A DNA stretch of 64,000 nt from Allorhodoferax sp032337135 (GTDB taxonomy: Bacteria; Pseudomonadota; Gammaproteobacteria; Burkholderiales; Burkholderiaceae_C), in contig NZ_JAVXZZ010000006.1 of the NCBI RefSeq assembly GCF_032337135.1, positions 81,103 through 145,102 of the forward strand, in the 5' to 3' direction. Positions 38,344 to 45,706 of the stretch are shown piece after piece; the first letter of the stretch is position 1; every line of letters starts with the position of its first letter. A program made the translations under genes and the position numbers. The notes under the pieces are model-generated. The model was given only the letters and a program-made list of their open reading frames with translations, was not told the DNA's origin and did not search any database.

Positions 38344-39408
38344 GTGAGTATCCAGACCGACGAATTCTCTTCCGCCCCCGTTCCGGCCCGTGTGGTGTCG
38401 GCCGTTCCGGCTTCCAGCAGCGAAGAAGCGATTGAGCGCGCGCTGCGCCCCAAGCTGCTCGACGAGTACGTGGGCCAGGCCAAGGTGCGTGAGCAGCTGG
38501 AAATCTTCATCGGCGCGGCCAAGAAGCGCTCCGAGGCGCTGGATCACGTGCTGCTGTTCGGCCCGCCGGGCTTGGGCAAGACCACCTTGAGCCACATCAT
38601 TGCCCACGAACTGGGCGTGAACCTGCGCCAGACCAGCGGCCCGGTGCTGGAAAAGCCCAAGGATCTGGCGGCGCTCCTGACCAACCTCGAAAAGAACGAC
38701 GTCCTGTTCATCGATGAGATTCACCGCCTGAGCCCGGTGGTGGAAGAGATCCTCTACCCGGCACTCGAAGACTACAAGATCGACATCATGATCGGCGAGG
38801 GGCCGGCGGCGCGCTCGATCAAGCTCGACCTGCAGCCGTTCACGCTCGTGGGGGCCACCACGCGCGCAGGCATGCTGACCAACCCGCTGCGCGACCGTTT
38901 CGGCATCGTGGCGCGGCTGGAGTTCTACACCGCGCAGGAACTGCAGCGCATCGTCACCCGAAGCGCTGGTCTATTGGGGGTTCCGATTGACGACGAGGGC
39001 AGTTTCGAGATCGCCCGGCGCAGCCGCGGCACACCGCGCATTGCCAACCGCCTGCTGCGCCGCGTGCGCGACTATGCGGAAGTGAAAGGTACGGGCAGCA
39101 TCACCTTGGACATGGCCAACCGCGCGCTGGCCATGCTCGATGTGGATCCGCAGGGTTTCGACCTGATGGACCGCAAGCTGCTCGAAGCCGTGATCCACCG
39201 CTTCGACGGCGGCCCGGTGGGGCTGGACAACATCGCCGCCAGCATCGGCGAGGAACGCGAAACCATCGAAGACGTGATCGAGCCCTACCTGATCCAGCAG
39301 GGCTACCTGCAGCGCACCCCGCGTGGCCGCATTGCGACCTTGGCGGCCTACCGGCACCTCGGGGTGGCGGCACCCGCCGGGCCGGCGGTGGACCTTCTGG
39401 GCGACTAA
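38344..39408 (+). CDS. ruvB: Holliday junction branch-migration ATPase RuvB
   Basis: The AAA+ motor driving branch migration with RuvA; 354 residues from a GTG start (MSIQTDEFSS). Signatures: 'LRPKLLDEYVGQAKVREQL', Walker A 'LLFGPPGLGKTTLSHI' (about 76-91), Walker B 'VLFIDEIHRLSPVVEE', 'GATTRAGMLTNPLRDRFGI' and the winged-helix end 'YLIQQGYLQRTPRGRIAT'. The ATG-less start is supported by family alignment of the sequence after 'EEAIERALRP'. Its stop overlaps the convergent yhhN-like gene by 4 bp. Confidence 0.97.
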   Translation: MSIQTDEFSSAPVPARVVSAVPASSSEEAIERALRPKLLDEYVGQAKVREQLEIFIGAAKKRSEALDHVLLFGPPGLGKTTLSHIIAHELGVNLRQTSGPVLEKPKDLAALLTNLEKNDVLFIDEIHRLSPVVEEILYPALEDYKIDIMIGEGPAARSIKLDLQPFTLVGATTRAGMLTNPLRDRFGIVARLEFYTAQELQRIVTRSAGLLGVPIDDEGSFEIARRSRGTPRIANRLLRRVRDYAEVKGTGSITLDMANRALAMLDVDPQGFDLMDRKLLEAVIHRFDGGPVGLDNIAASIGEERETIEDVIEPYLIQQGYLQRTPRGRIATLAAYRHLGVAAPAGPAVDLLGD

Positions 39409-40145
39409 GCGGCCTTTCGGCCGGCGGGCATGAAATGCACGATGAGGAACTGGGCCGCGAAGTAGGTGATCAGGATCCACAGCGATTCCAGCGGAATCGG
39501 GGTGAGGAACTTGTTGACGGCGATCAGGCTGTCGCTGGCCATGAAGATGCATGTACCTACCGCCACCCAGCGGGCGTCCCGGGTGCCCAGCACCTTGGCG
39601 CGGCCGATGGCCTGCGAGGCCATGAGTGAAATCACCGTGACATAGGCCCCCACGGCACCGGCCAGCACCGGGTCGGGCAGGTGGCTCCAGAGGATGGCAT
39701 ACATGGTGGCGCCGAAACCCAATACAGCGATCAGCCCACGGCGGCTGGCAAACCAGGGCATGCCCTGGCGGAACAGGGCGATGTAGAACAGGTGGGCCAC
39801 CAGGAATGAGGCCAGACCCGGGATGAAGTAGTTGCCGGGCAGCATCAGGAACACGTCGCCCCCCAGCGAGAACAGCAGCGCCGCCAGCAGCAACAGGTCG
39901 TTTCGTGCCAGTCCCCCCGCAGAATGTGCGCGAACAGCTACGAAAAGCATAGCGACCGCCATGGGAATGGGTTTGAGCACCAGGTGCAGGTCCAGCAGTT
40001 TCAGGGAGGAAAGGGTGGCCAGGCTGCTTGCGGCGATGAGTGCCCATTGCAGTGCGGCGATGCGCCCGCTGCGCCACAGCCAGCCTCCCCAGGCAATGGT
40101 GGCAGCGGCAAGCAGGTAGAGCAGGGTGGCGATGGTGTCGGTCAT
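39405..40145 (-). CDS. YhhN-family membrane protein (lysoplasmalogenase-like)
   Basis: A 246-residue inner-membrane protein with about eight helices, of the YhhN/TMEM86 family, whose animal members are lysoplasmalogenases; the bacterial function is unclear. 'HLVLKPIPMAV' (about 54-64), 'LFSLGGDVFLMLPGNYFIPG' and 'FMASDSLIAVNKFLTPIPL' are the polar motifs of the family (the conserved GD and SD pairs). Residues about 65-82 ('AMLFVAVRAHSAGGLARN') are encoded by a dispersed-repeat copy in antisense and interrupt an otherwise hydrophobic region. Confidence 0.85.
   Translation of the reverse strand: MTDTIATLLYLLAAATIAWGGWLWRSGRIAALQWALIAASSLATLSSLKLLDLHLVLKPIPMAVAMLFVAVRAHSAGGLARNDLLLLAALLFSLGGDVFLMLPGNYFIPGLASFLVAHLFYIALFRQGMPWFASRRGLIAVLGFGATMYAILWSHLPDPVLAGAVGAYVTVISLMASQAIGRAKVLGTRDARWVAVGTCIFMASDSLIAVNKFLTPIPLESLWILITYFAAQFLIVHFMPAGRKAA
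39901..39955 (+). repeat. Dispersed ~55-bp repeat, copy G (inside yhhN-like gene)
   Basis: TTTCGTGCCAGTCCCCCC..., AATGTGCGCGAACAGCTACGAAAAGCATAGCG on the plus strand; the gene is on the minus strand. Read there it gives 'LFVAVRAHSAGGLAR', the same frame as copies H, I and J. Confidence 0.6.
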
Positions 40146-40208
40146 GCGCCCATTGTGTGCACCGGTCCGCGGGAAGGGAACGGGAGCAACCCTAAGCGGG
40201 CAATCCGA

Positions 40209-40862
40209 TCAGGCGGTGCCTTCGTCCAGCGCGCGGTCTTCCAGGTGGCGGACATCGCCCCAGCCTACCAATGACAATTCACCGTCGCTCCAGAGCAGGC
40301 GGTTGATGGCGGCGTTGCCCAGTTCCCAGGTGCGCGGGGCCTGCACGCCCTGGCCGGTGGCCAGGCGGTAGATCATGTCGAGCACGCCCCCGTGGGCCAC
40401 CAGCACGATGTGCTCGCCAACATGGCGTGCGGCGATCTCGTGCACGGCCTGCCCCACGCGTTCCATCACCTGGGTCGGGGTTTCTCCATCACCGGGCGCA
40501 AAGTGCGGGTCGCGGGTGCGCCAGCGGCGCGACTCCTCGGGCCAGCGTGCCTCTATGTCGGCGTAGGTCTGGCCTTCGAAGTAACCGAAACGCCGCTCGC
40601 GCAAGCCCGGGTGCAGCTTCACGGCGCGTGCACCGGGGTGCTGCGCCTGCTCGGCAATTGCCAGTGCGGTGTGGTGGGCGCGTTGCAGGTCGCTGGCGTA
40701 GATGTGGTGGATCTCCTCGTCAGCCAGGGCTTGCCCGACGCAGCGTGCCTGCCAGCGGCCCTTGTCGTTGAGGCCGATGTCGAGCTGGCCCTGGATGCGG
40801 GTGTCGGCGTTCCAGGCGGTTTCGCCGTGGCGCACGGCAATGATGCGGGTGAGCTCCATCAC
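40209..40862 (-). CDS. Histidine phosphatase family protein (phosphoglycerate mutase-like)
   Basis: A 217-residue member of the histidine phosphatase superfamily (GpmB/CobC-like). The catalytic phospho-His is in 'IIAVRHGETAWN' (His12 of the RHG motif); 'IYASDLQRAHHTALAI' carries the second Arg, 'LREGRFG'-type sequence appears as 'LRERRFGYFEG', and 'VLVAHGGVLDMIYR' holds the second His. It probably dephosphorylates a small metabolite; the substrate cannot be assigned. Its start overlaps the lipoprotein gene stop by 4 bp. Confidence 0.92.
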   Translation of the reverse strand: MMELTRIIAVRHGETAWNADTRIQGQLDIGLNDKGRWQARCVGQALADEEIHHIYASDLQRAHHTALAIAEQAQHPGARAVKLHPGLRERRFGYFEGQTYADIEARWPEESRRWRTRDPHFAPGDGETPTQVMERVGQAVHEIAARHVGEHIVLVAHGGVLDMIYRLATGQGVQAPRTWELGNAAINRLLWSDGELSLVGWGDVRHLEDRALDEGTA

Positions 40863-41479
40863 TCGTCTGCCGGTGTTCCGTCGGCCGGCAGTTCGATGAC
40901 CACCTTGCGCGGCCCTGGCGGTGGGTTCGGGTAGTCACGCAGCGCGGCACGCATCACCACCGGCAGCAAGCGTGTGCTGTCAGCCCAGGGGCCATCGAAG
41001 CTGGCCGTGGACTCGAACGCGACCTTGGATGTACCGACATCGCGCAGCAGCAGCTGCACGCTGTGGCGGTACCACGGGGGTTCGATTACCAGCCCGAAGG
41101 GCGGCATGAACACCGCCACACCATCCGGGCGCAGGATGGAGCGCTCGGCGCGCGCGCGGCGCTGCTCCGGTGGGGCAATGGTGCGCACGCCCACGCTCAC
41201 CTGGGCGCTGTAGCGCGGGGCCTTGTCGTCCCGATGCAGCCCGACCTCGGACAAGGCCTGCTCCGCCATGGCTTCAATCGATTCCTGCTGGTCGCTGCGG
41301 GCCTGCTGGGACGGCAGGCGCTCGAAGCGGTAGCCCACCCCGGTGACGGCACCTTCGCCGCCAACGAAACTCTGTACATCGCTGTCGATCATGCGCGGCA
41401 AGCCGCAACCGGACAGTACGGTGGTGCAGGCCAGTGTGGCGGTGATCAGCAGGTATTTCAGCGCGCGGGGGGTGTTCAT
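40859..41479 (-). CDS. DUF4136-like lipoprotein
   Basis: A 206-residue predicted lipoprotein. The signal peptide ends in the lipobox 'LSGC' at about residue 25. The mature part resembles DUF4136 (spacing of 'YRFERLPSQQA', 'AEQALSEVGL', 'APRYSAQVSVGV' and 'ALRDYPNPPPGPRK'), a family of periplasmic or outer-membrane lipoproteins without known function. It lies 11 bp after ttcA's stop on the same strand, probably part of the folM-folX-folB-ttcA transcript or its downstream portion. Confidence 0.8.
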   Translation of the reverse strand: MNTPRALKYLLITATLACTTVLSGCGLPRMIDSDVQSFVGGEGAVTGVGYRFERLPSQQARSDQQESIEAMAEQALSEVGLHRDDKAPRYSAQVSVGVRTIAPPEQRRARAERSILRPDGVAVFMPPFGLVIEPPWYRHSVQLLLRDVGTSKVAFESTASFDGPWADSTRLLPVVMRAALRDYPNPPPGPRKVVIELPADGTPADE

Positions 41480-41490
41480 GCGTCAAAGCC

Positions 41491-42414
41491 TCAGGCGTTG
41501 ATGACCTGCAGGCCCGGCAGGCTCGGCGTCGGGAACTCTTCCTCGTCGAAGGCCTTGTCACCCTCCGTGTCTTCGATGCCGGTGGCCTTGACGTTCTTGA
41601 AGTCAAACAGCTTGTGGTCCATGAGGTGCGAGGGCACCACGTTCTGCAGCGACGTCATCATGGTCTCCAGACGGCCCGGGAACTTCTTGTCCCACTCGCG
41701 CAGCATGTTGCCGATCTGCTTGCGCTGCAGGTTTTCCTGGCTGCCGCACAGGGTGCAGGGGATGATGGGGAACTGGCGGTGCTCGGCCCAGCGGATCAGG
41801 TCCTTCTCCACCACATAGGCCAGCGGGCGGATGACCACGAATTCGCCGTTGTCGCTGGTCAGCTTCGGGGGCATGCCCTTGAGCTTGCCGCCGAAGAACA
41901 TGTTGAGGAAGAAGGTCTGCAGCATGTCGTCGCGGTGGTGTCCCAGCGCTAGCTTGTTGCACTTGAGGCGGCGCGCCACGCTGTACAGGATGCCGCGGCG
42001 CAGCCGGCTGCACAGGCTGCACATGGTCTTGCCCTCAGGAATGTTCTTCTTGACAATGGAGTAGGTGTCCTGGGTCTCGATGTGGTACTCGATGCCCAGC
42101 CCCTTGAGGTACTCGGGCAGGATGTGGTCGGGAAAGCCGGGCTGCTTCTGGTCCAGGTTCACGGCCACGATCTCGAACGAGATGGGCGCGCGCTGCTGCA
42201 TCTTGAGCAGGATGTCGAGCATGCCGTAGCTGTCCTTGCCGCCGGACATGCACACCATGACGCGGTCGCCTTCCTCGATCATGTTGTAGTCGACGATGGC
42301 CTGCCCCATCAGGCGGCACAGTCGCTTTTCCAGCTTGTGGGTCTCGCGCTCGATCTTGAGGCTGTTGGTGGGGGTAGCCACGGGGGCCTCGGTTTCAATC
42401 CAGTCGGTGGTCAT
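41491..42414 (-). CDS. ttcA: tRNA 2-thiocytidine(32) synthetase TtcA
   Basis: ATP-dependent sulfurtransferase that makes s2C32 in tRNA, using a 4Fe-4S cluster. It has 307 residues, with the PP-loop 'VCMSGGKDSYGML' (about 54-66). The cluster-binding CxxC is 'MCSLCSRLRRG' (about 132), and a third Cys lies in 'IPCTLCGSQENLQR'. 'LGHHRDDMLQTFFLN' is the family core. It lies 21 bp downstream of folB in the same direction. Confidence 0.96.
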   Translation of the reverse strand: MTTDWIETEAPVATPTNSLKIERETHKLEKRLCRLMGQAIVDYNMIEEGDRVMVCMSGGKDSYGMLDILLKMQQRAPISFEIVAVNLDQKQPGFPDHILPEYLKGLGIEYHIETQDTYSIVKKNIPEGKTMCSLCSRLRRGILYSVARRLKCNKLALGHHRDDMLQTFFLNMFFGGKLKGMPPKLTSDNGEFVVIRPLAYVVEKDLIRWAEHRQFPIIPCTLCGSQENLQRKQIGNMLREWDKKFPGRLETMMTSLQNVVPSHLMDHKLFDFKNVKATGIEDTEGDKAFDEEEFPTPSLPGLQVINA

Positions 42415-42435
42415 GGTCGTTCTCAGGGTTCGGAC

Positions 42436-42810
42436 TCAGGCCCACTGGCCCGCTTCCATGCGGATGGCGACTTCACAGTCGTCAAAGATTTCGAGTTTGG
42501 CAATCTTCACGCGCACGCCCAGCACGCCGGGCAGCAGCATCAGGCGGTAGGCCAGCTTGCCGATCAGGGTTTCGAGCAGGTTCACGTGCTCGGCCGTGCA
42601 CTCGTCGATGATGATCTTGCGCACCTTGCGGTAGTCCAACACGTGGTTGATGTCGTCGTCGTGCGGCAGCAGGGGCTGGGTGCCCAGGCACAGCTCGGCA
42701 TCGACCTGGATCGGCTGGGGCGCGGTCTTTTCGGATTCCAGTATCCCCAGGTTAGCGTCGAAACGCAGTCCGGTGAGGGTGAGGATCTGGGTGCCGGTGG
42801 TCGGTTTCAT
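42436..42810 (-). CDS. folB: Dihydroneopterin aldolase-type protein (FolB paralogue 1)
   Basis: A 124-residue protein of the FolB/FolX fold, expected to form tunnel-like homo-oligomers that split dihydroneopterin or epimerise its triphosphate. It starts 'MKPTTGTQILTLTGLRFDANLGI', with 'DINHVLDYRKVRKIIIDE' and the catalytic-region 'VNLLETLIGKLAYRLML' (Glu in LLET). The substrate-binding Tyr is present in 'LDYRKV'. It overlaps the second paralogue by 4 bp. Which paralogue is the true aldolase is not clear. Confidence 0.85.
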   Translation of the reverse strand: MKPTTGTQILTLTGLRFDANLGILESEKTAPQPIQVDAELCLGTQPLLPHDDDINHVLDYRKVRKIIIDECTAEHVNLLETLIGKLAYRLMLLPGVLGVRVKIAKLEIFDDCEVAIRMEAGQWA

Positions 42811-43211
42811 GCAGCCGCCTTCTTGATGTGGAATACCTCGACGCCAACGCCGGCACAGTCGGGGTAGACGTCGGGTTTGCAGGTGGACAGGCGCACCGCC
42901 TGCACGCCCGGGTGTTGCAGCAGGCGTGCGGCGAGGTCGTCGCACAGGGTTTCCTGCAGCTCGGTGTGTCCCTGGCGCACGCGCTTGGCAATGACTTCGC
43001 GCACGAAGTCGTAGTCCACCACCTCGGCCAGAGAGTCGCTGTGCGGCGTCGAGTCCGTGTACGCCACGTACAGGTCCACGTTGAACAGCACGCGCTGCGG
43101 CACGCCCTTTTCGAAGTCGTGCGCGCCGATGTGTACCGGCACTTCGTAGTCGCGCAGGAACAGGCGGCGGCAGTTCAGTGCCAACGCATCCAGGCTGTGT
43201 TCTTTGGTCAT
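42807..43211 (-). CDS. Dihydroneopterin aldolase-type protein (FolB/FolX paralogue 2)
   Basis: A 134-residue FolB-fold protein, immediately upstream of paralogue 1 and about 25-30 percent similar by eye. 'LFLRDYEVPVHIGAHDFEKG' near the start, 'VVDYDFVREVIAKRV', 'HTELQETLCDDLAARLL' and 'VRLSTCKPDVYPDCAGVGVEV' follow the family order, with the Lys ('CKPD') matching the catalytic Lys of FolB. The partner may be the epimerase (FolX) of the tetrahydromonapterin branch, consistent with the adjacent PTR1/FolM-type reductase. Confidence 0.85.
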   Translation of the reverse strand: MTKEHSLDALALNCRRLFLRDYEVPVHIGAHDFEKGVPQRVLFNVDLYVAYTDSTPHSDSLAEVVDYDFVREVIAKRVRQGHTELQETLCDDLAARLLQHPGVQAVRLSTCKPDVYPDCAGVGVEVFHIKKAAA

Positions 43212-44023
43212 GGCTTTTGCAGGTAGTGGTCCACGACCACCATCACGTCGTTGGGCAGGGGTACCAGGTGCTGGCCGTTGTCCACCGCCAGGGTCACGCC
43301 GGTGATGGCATCGTTCTCGGCCAGGAAGACGCAGCTGCGCGCCACCTGGTCCGGGTTGGTGGGGCGGCGCATGGGGTTGATGCGCCCGGCCATGTCGAAG
43401 TTCTCCTGCGACTGCGGGCCGCTGAGGAACATCAGCCCCGGCGCCACGCCGCACACGCGCAGCTTGTCGGCCAGGGCCTGGGCCTGCAAGGCCACTGCGC
43501 GTTCCAGCGCCAGCTTGGACAGCGTGTACGAGAAGTAGTCCGGGTTCAGGTTGAAGACCTTCTGGTCCAGGATGTGGATCACGCTGTGGCGTCCGCGGTG
43601 CTCCTGCACGGGCAGGCTGCGGGCCATCAGGGCCGATAGCTCCATCGGGGCCACCAGATTGACATTGAGCTGGTGCTGGGTGCTGGCGCTGTCCAGGGTC
43701 TGGGCCTCGTCGGGCTCGAAGGTGGACGCGTTGTTCACCAGGCAGCTCAGTGGCCCGCTGGTGTGCACGATGTGTTCCATCATGCGCTGGCGGTCCTCGG
43801 CGCTGGCCAGGTCCGCCGCCACGGTGCGGGCCTGGACACCCATCGCCGCGAGTTCCTCGCACAGTGCCAGCGCCGTGTCGGCCGAGCGGTGGTAATGGCA
43901 CCAGACATCCCAGCCGGCGCGGGCAAAGGCGCGACAAATCTGCGCCCCGAGCCGTACGGCTGCGCCCGTGACCAGCACGGAACGGCCGTGCGCAGCGGTG
44001 GGGTGTGCGGGGGAGGGGGACAT
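43208..44023 (-). CDS. Pteridine reductase-type short-chain dehydrogenase (FolM-like)
   Basis: A 271-residue NADPH-dependent SDR. The cofactor motif is 'LVTGAAVRLGAQICRAF' (about 17-33), i.e. TGxxxRxG instead of TGxxxGxG, the hallmark of pteridine reductases and FolM. 'CLVNNASTFEPD' is the NNAS motif, and 'YFSYTLSKLALERA' holds the catalytic Tyr-x3-Lys. It probably reduces dihydromonapterin or dihydrofolate. It overlaps the downstream FolB paralogue by 4 bp and is divergent from the methyltransferase at 44043, only 19 bp away. Confidence 0.87.
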   Translation of the reverse strand: MSPSPAHPTAAHGRSVLVTGAAVRLGAQICRAFARAGWDVWCHYHRSADTALALCEELAAMGVQARTVAADLASAEDRQRMMEHIVHTSGPLSCLVNNASTFEPDEAQTLDSASTQHQLNVNLVAPMELSALMARSLPVQEHRGRHSVIHILDQKVFNLNPDYFSYTLSKLALERAVALQAQALADKLRVCGVAPGLMFLSGPQSQENFDMAGRINPMRRPTNPDQVARSCVFLAENDAITGVTLAVDNGQHLVPLPNDVMVVVDHYLQKP

Positions 44024-44042
44024 TCGGGGACAATCCGGGGCG

Positions 44043-45212
44043 ATGACGAAGCCTGCGATTTTAACGACCCCCCCCCTTTCAGCGGCCGAGCAGGGCCTTG
44101 TGCAGGCCCTGCAGGCCCGCATCCGCGACCGCATTGCGGTGGCCGGAGGCTGGATTGGCTTTGATGCCTTCATGGCCGAGGCCCTGTATGCGCCGGGCTT
44201 GGGCTACTACTGCAACGGCAGCACCAAGCTGGGCCAGATGCCCCAGGGCATGACCACCGCGGAAGGACTGGCCCAGGCGGCCGGCAGCGATTTCGTCACC
44301 GCCCCGGAGCTCTCGCCGCTGTTCGGCAAGGCCCTGGCGCGCCAGGTGGCGCAGGCGCTGAAGCACACGGGCACCGACGAAGTGTGGGAGTTCGGTGCCG
44401 GCACCGGTGCGCTGGCCCTGCAGCTGCTCGATGCGCTGCGCGAGACGGGCGTTTCGCTGCGCCGCTACGTCATCGTGGACCTGTCTGGCGACCTCAAGGT
44501 GCGGCAACAGGAACGGCTGGCGGGCTACGCGCACCAGGTCGAGTGGGTGGATTCGCTGCCCGACACGCTGCGTGCCGTGGTGGTGGGCAACGAGGTGCTC
44601 GACGCCATGCCGGTGCAGCTGCTCCAGCGCAAGGACGGCGTCTGGCACGAGCGCGGTGTGGTGTGGCAGGGGGAAAGCTTTGGCTGGGAAGACCGTGTTA
44701 CCGACTTGCGAGCGCCGCTGGACGTGGATGGCGAGCACGACTACCTGACCGAAATCCACCTCCAGGGCGAGGCCTTCGTGCGCACCTTGGGCCAGAAACT
44801 GGCCGCAGGTGCCATTTTCCTGCTGGACTACGGTTATCCGGAGAGTGAGTACTACCACCCGCAGCGCCACATGGGCACGGTGATGTGCCACCGCGCCCAC
44901 CACGCAGACCCGGACCCGCTCGATGCCGTGGGGCTGAAGGACATCACCGCCCACGTGAACTTCACCGGCACCGCGGTGGCGGCGCAGGATGCCGGTCTCG
45001 AAGTTCTGGGCTACACCTGCCAGGCCCATTTCCTGATGAACTGCGGCCTGGTCGAGGACATGCAGGCCTGTGATCTGCCGATGCGGGTGGCCGCCCAGAA
45101 GCTCATCGTCGAGCACGAAATGGGGGAACTGTTCAAGGTCATCGGCCTCACGGTCGGTGCGCCCTGGGATGCCCTGGGCTTTGCCCGTGGTGACCGCACC
45201 CACCGTCTCTGA
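44043..45212 (+). CDS. MidA/NDUFAF7-family SAM-dependent methyltransferase
   Basis: A 389-residue Class-I methyltransferase of the MidA/NDUFAF7 family (DUF185), whose mitochondrial member methylates an arginine of complex I. 'GGWIGFDAFMAEALYAPGLGYY' (split in family motif 'F..M..ALY.P..GYY'), 'GSDFVTAPELSPLFG', the SAM loop 'VWEFGAGTGALALQLLDAL' (about 114-132) and 'FLLDYGYPESEYYHPQR' are family marks. It starts 19 bp from the divergent SDR gene. The bacterial target protein is unknown. Confidence 0.9.
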   Translation: MTKPAILTTPPLSAAEQGLVQALQARIRDRIAVAGGWIGFDAFMAEALYAPGLGYYCNGSTKLGQMPQGMTTAEGLAQAAGSDFVTAPELSPLFGKALARQVAQALKHTGTDEVWEFGAGTGALALQLLDALRETGVSLRRYVIVDLSGDLKVRQQERLAGYAHQVEWVDSLPDTLRAVVVGNEVLDAMPVQLLQRKDGVWHERGVVWQGESFGWEDRVTDLRAPLDVDGEHDYLTEIHLQGEAFVRTLGQKLAAGAIFLLDYGYPESEYYHPQRHMGTVMCHRAHHADPDPLDAVGLKDITAHVNFTGTAVAAQDAGLEVLGYTCQAHFLMNCGLVEDMQACDLPMRVAAQKLIVEHEMGELFKVIGLTVGAPWDALGFARGDRTHRL

Positions 45213-45219
45213 AGCAACC

Positions 45220-45235
45220 GTAACGGGCCGGTAAC
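45220..45235 (+). promoter_or_regulatory. GTAAC-N6-GTAAC direct repeat
   Basis: Two GTAAC pentamers at 45220-45224 and 45231-45235, one helical turn (11 bp) apart, lie upstream of the cupin gene. The layout is that of an OmpR/PhoB-family operator, and the pentamer is the one clustered at 857-1016. A link to the regulator at 2702 is speculative. Confidence 0.4.
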
Positions 45236-45291
45236 CCGATCTTCCGCTGCGCAGTAGGATTAACGGATTATGAAAATTCGTGGAGACTGCC

Positions 45292-45660
45292 ATGGGCACT
45301 GAAACGCGCACTGAAACTGTCGAACGCACACACCGCCCCTGGGGGTGGTACGAGACTGTCTCGGAAACGCCGGGTACCAAGATCAAGCGCATCGGTGTCC
45401 TTCCCGGTCAGCAGATCAGTCTGCAGCGCCACAGCCAACGCAGCGAGCACTGGGTGGTGGTGCAAGGGCGGGCGACGGTCACGCTGGGGCAAGACGTTCG
45501 GGAGCTGGGGGTGGGCGCAAGCTGTGACATCGCGCTCGGGCAGGTACACCGGCTTGCCAACCATACCGCGGATTTGGTGGAGATTGTTGAAGTACAGTTT
45601 GGCAGCTACCTCGGCGAAGACGACATTGAGCGACTGCAGGACGACTACGGTCGTCACTGA
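45292..45660 (+). CDS. Cupin, mannose-6-phosphate isomerase type II-like
   Basis: A 122-residue single-domain cupin like the C-terminal isomerase half of mannose-1-phosphate guanylyltransferase/phosphomannose isomerase. 'HRPWGWYETV' (about 12-21), 'KIKRIGVLPGQQISLQRHSQRSEHW' (metal His in HSQRSEHW, about 46-53) and 'GQVHRLANHT' (third His) are visible. ATG 45292 follows a GGAG. It lies 46 bp before the glucokinase gene, so the pair may handle mannose and glucose phosphates together with the gts transporter. Confidence 0.87.
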   Translation: MGTETRTETVERTHRPWGWYETVSETPGTKIKRIGVLPGQQISLQRHSQRSEHWVVVQGRATVTLGQDVRELGVGASCDIALGQVHRLANHTADLVEIVEVQFGSYLGEDDIERLQDDYGRH

Positions 45661-45706
45661 TTGCAAGGCCGCTTATCCCACACCACGACAACAACGAGAC
45701 AAGACC

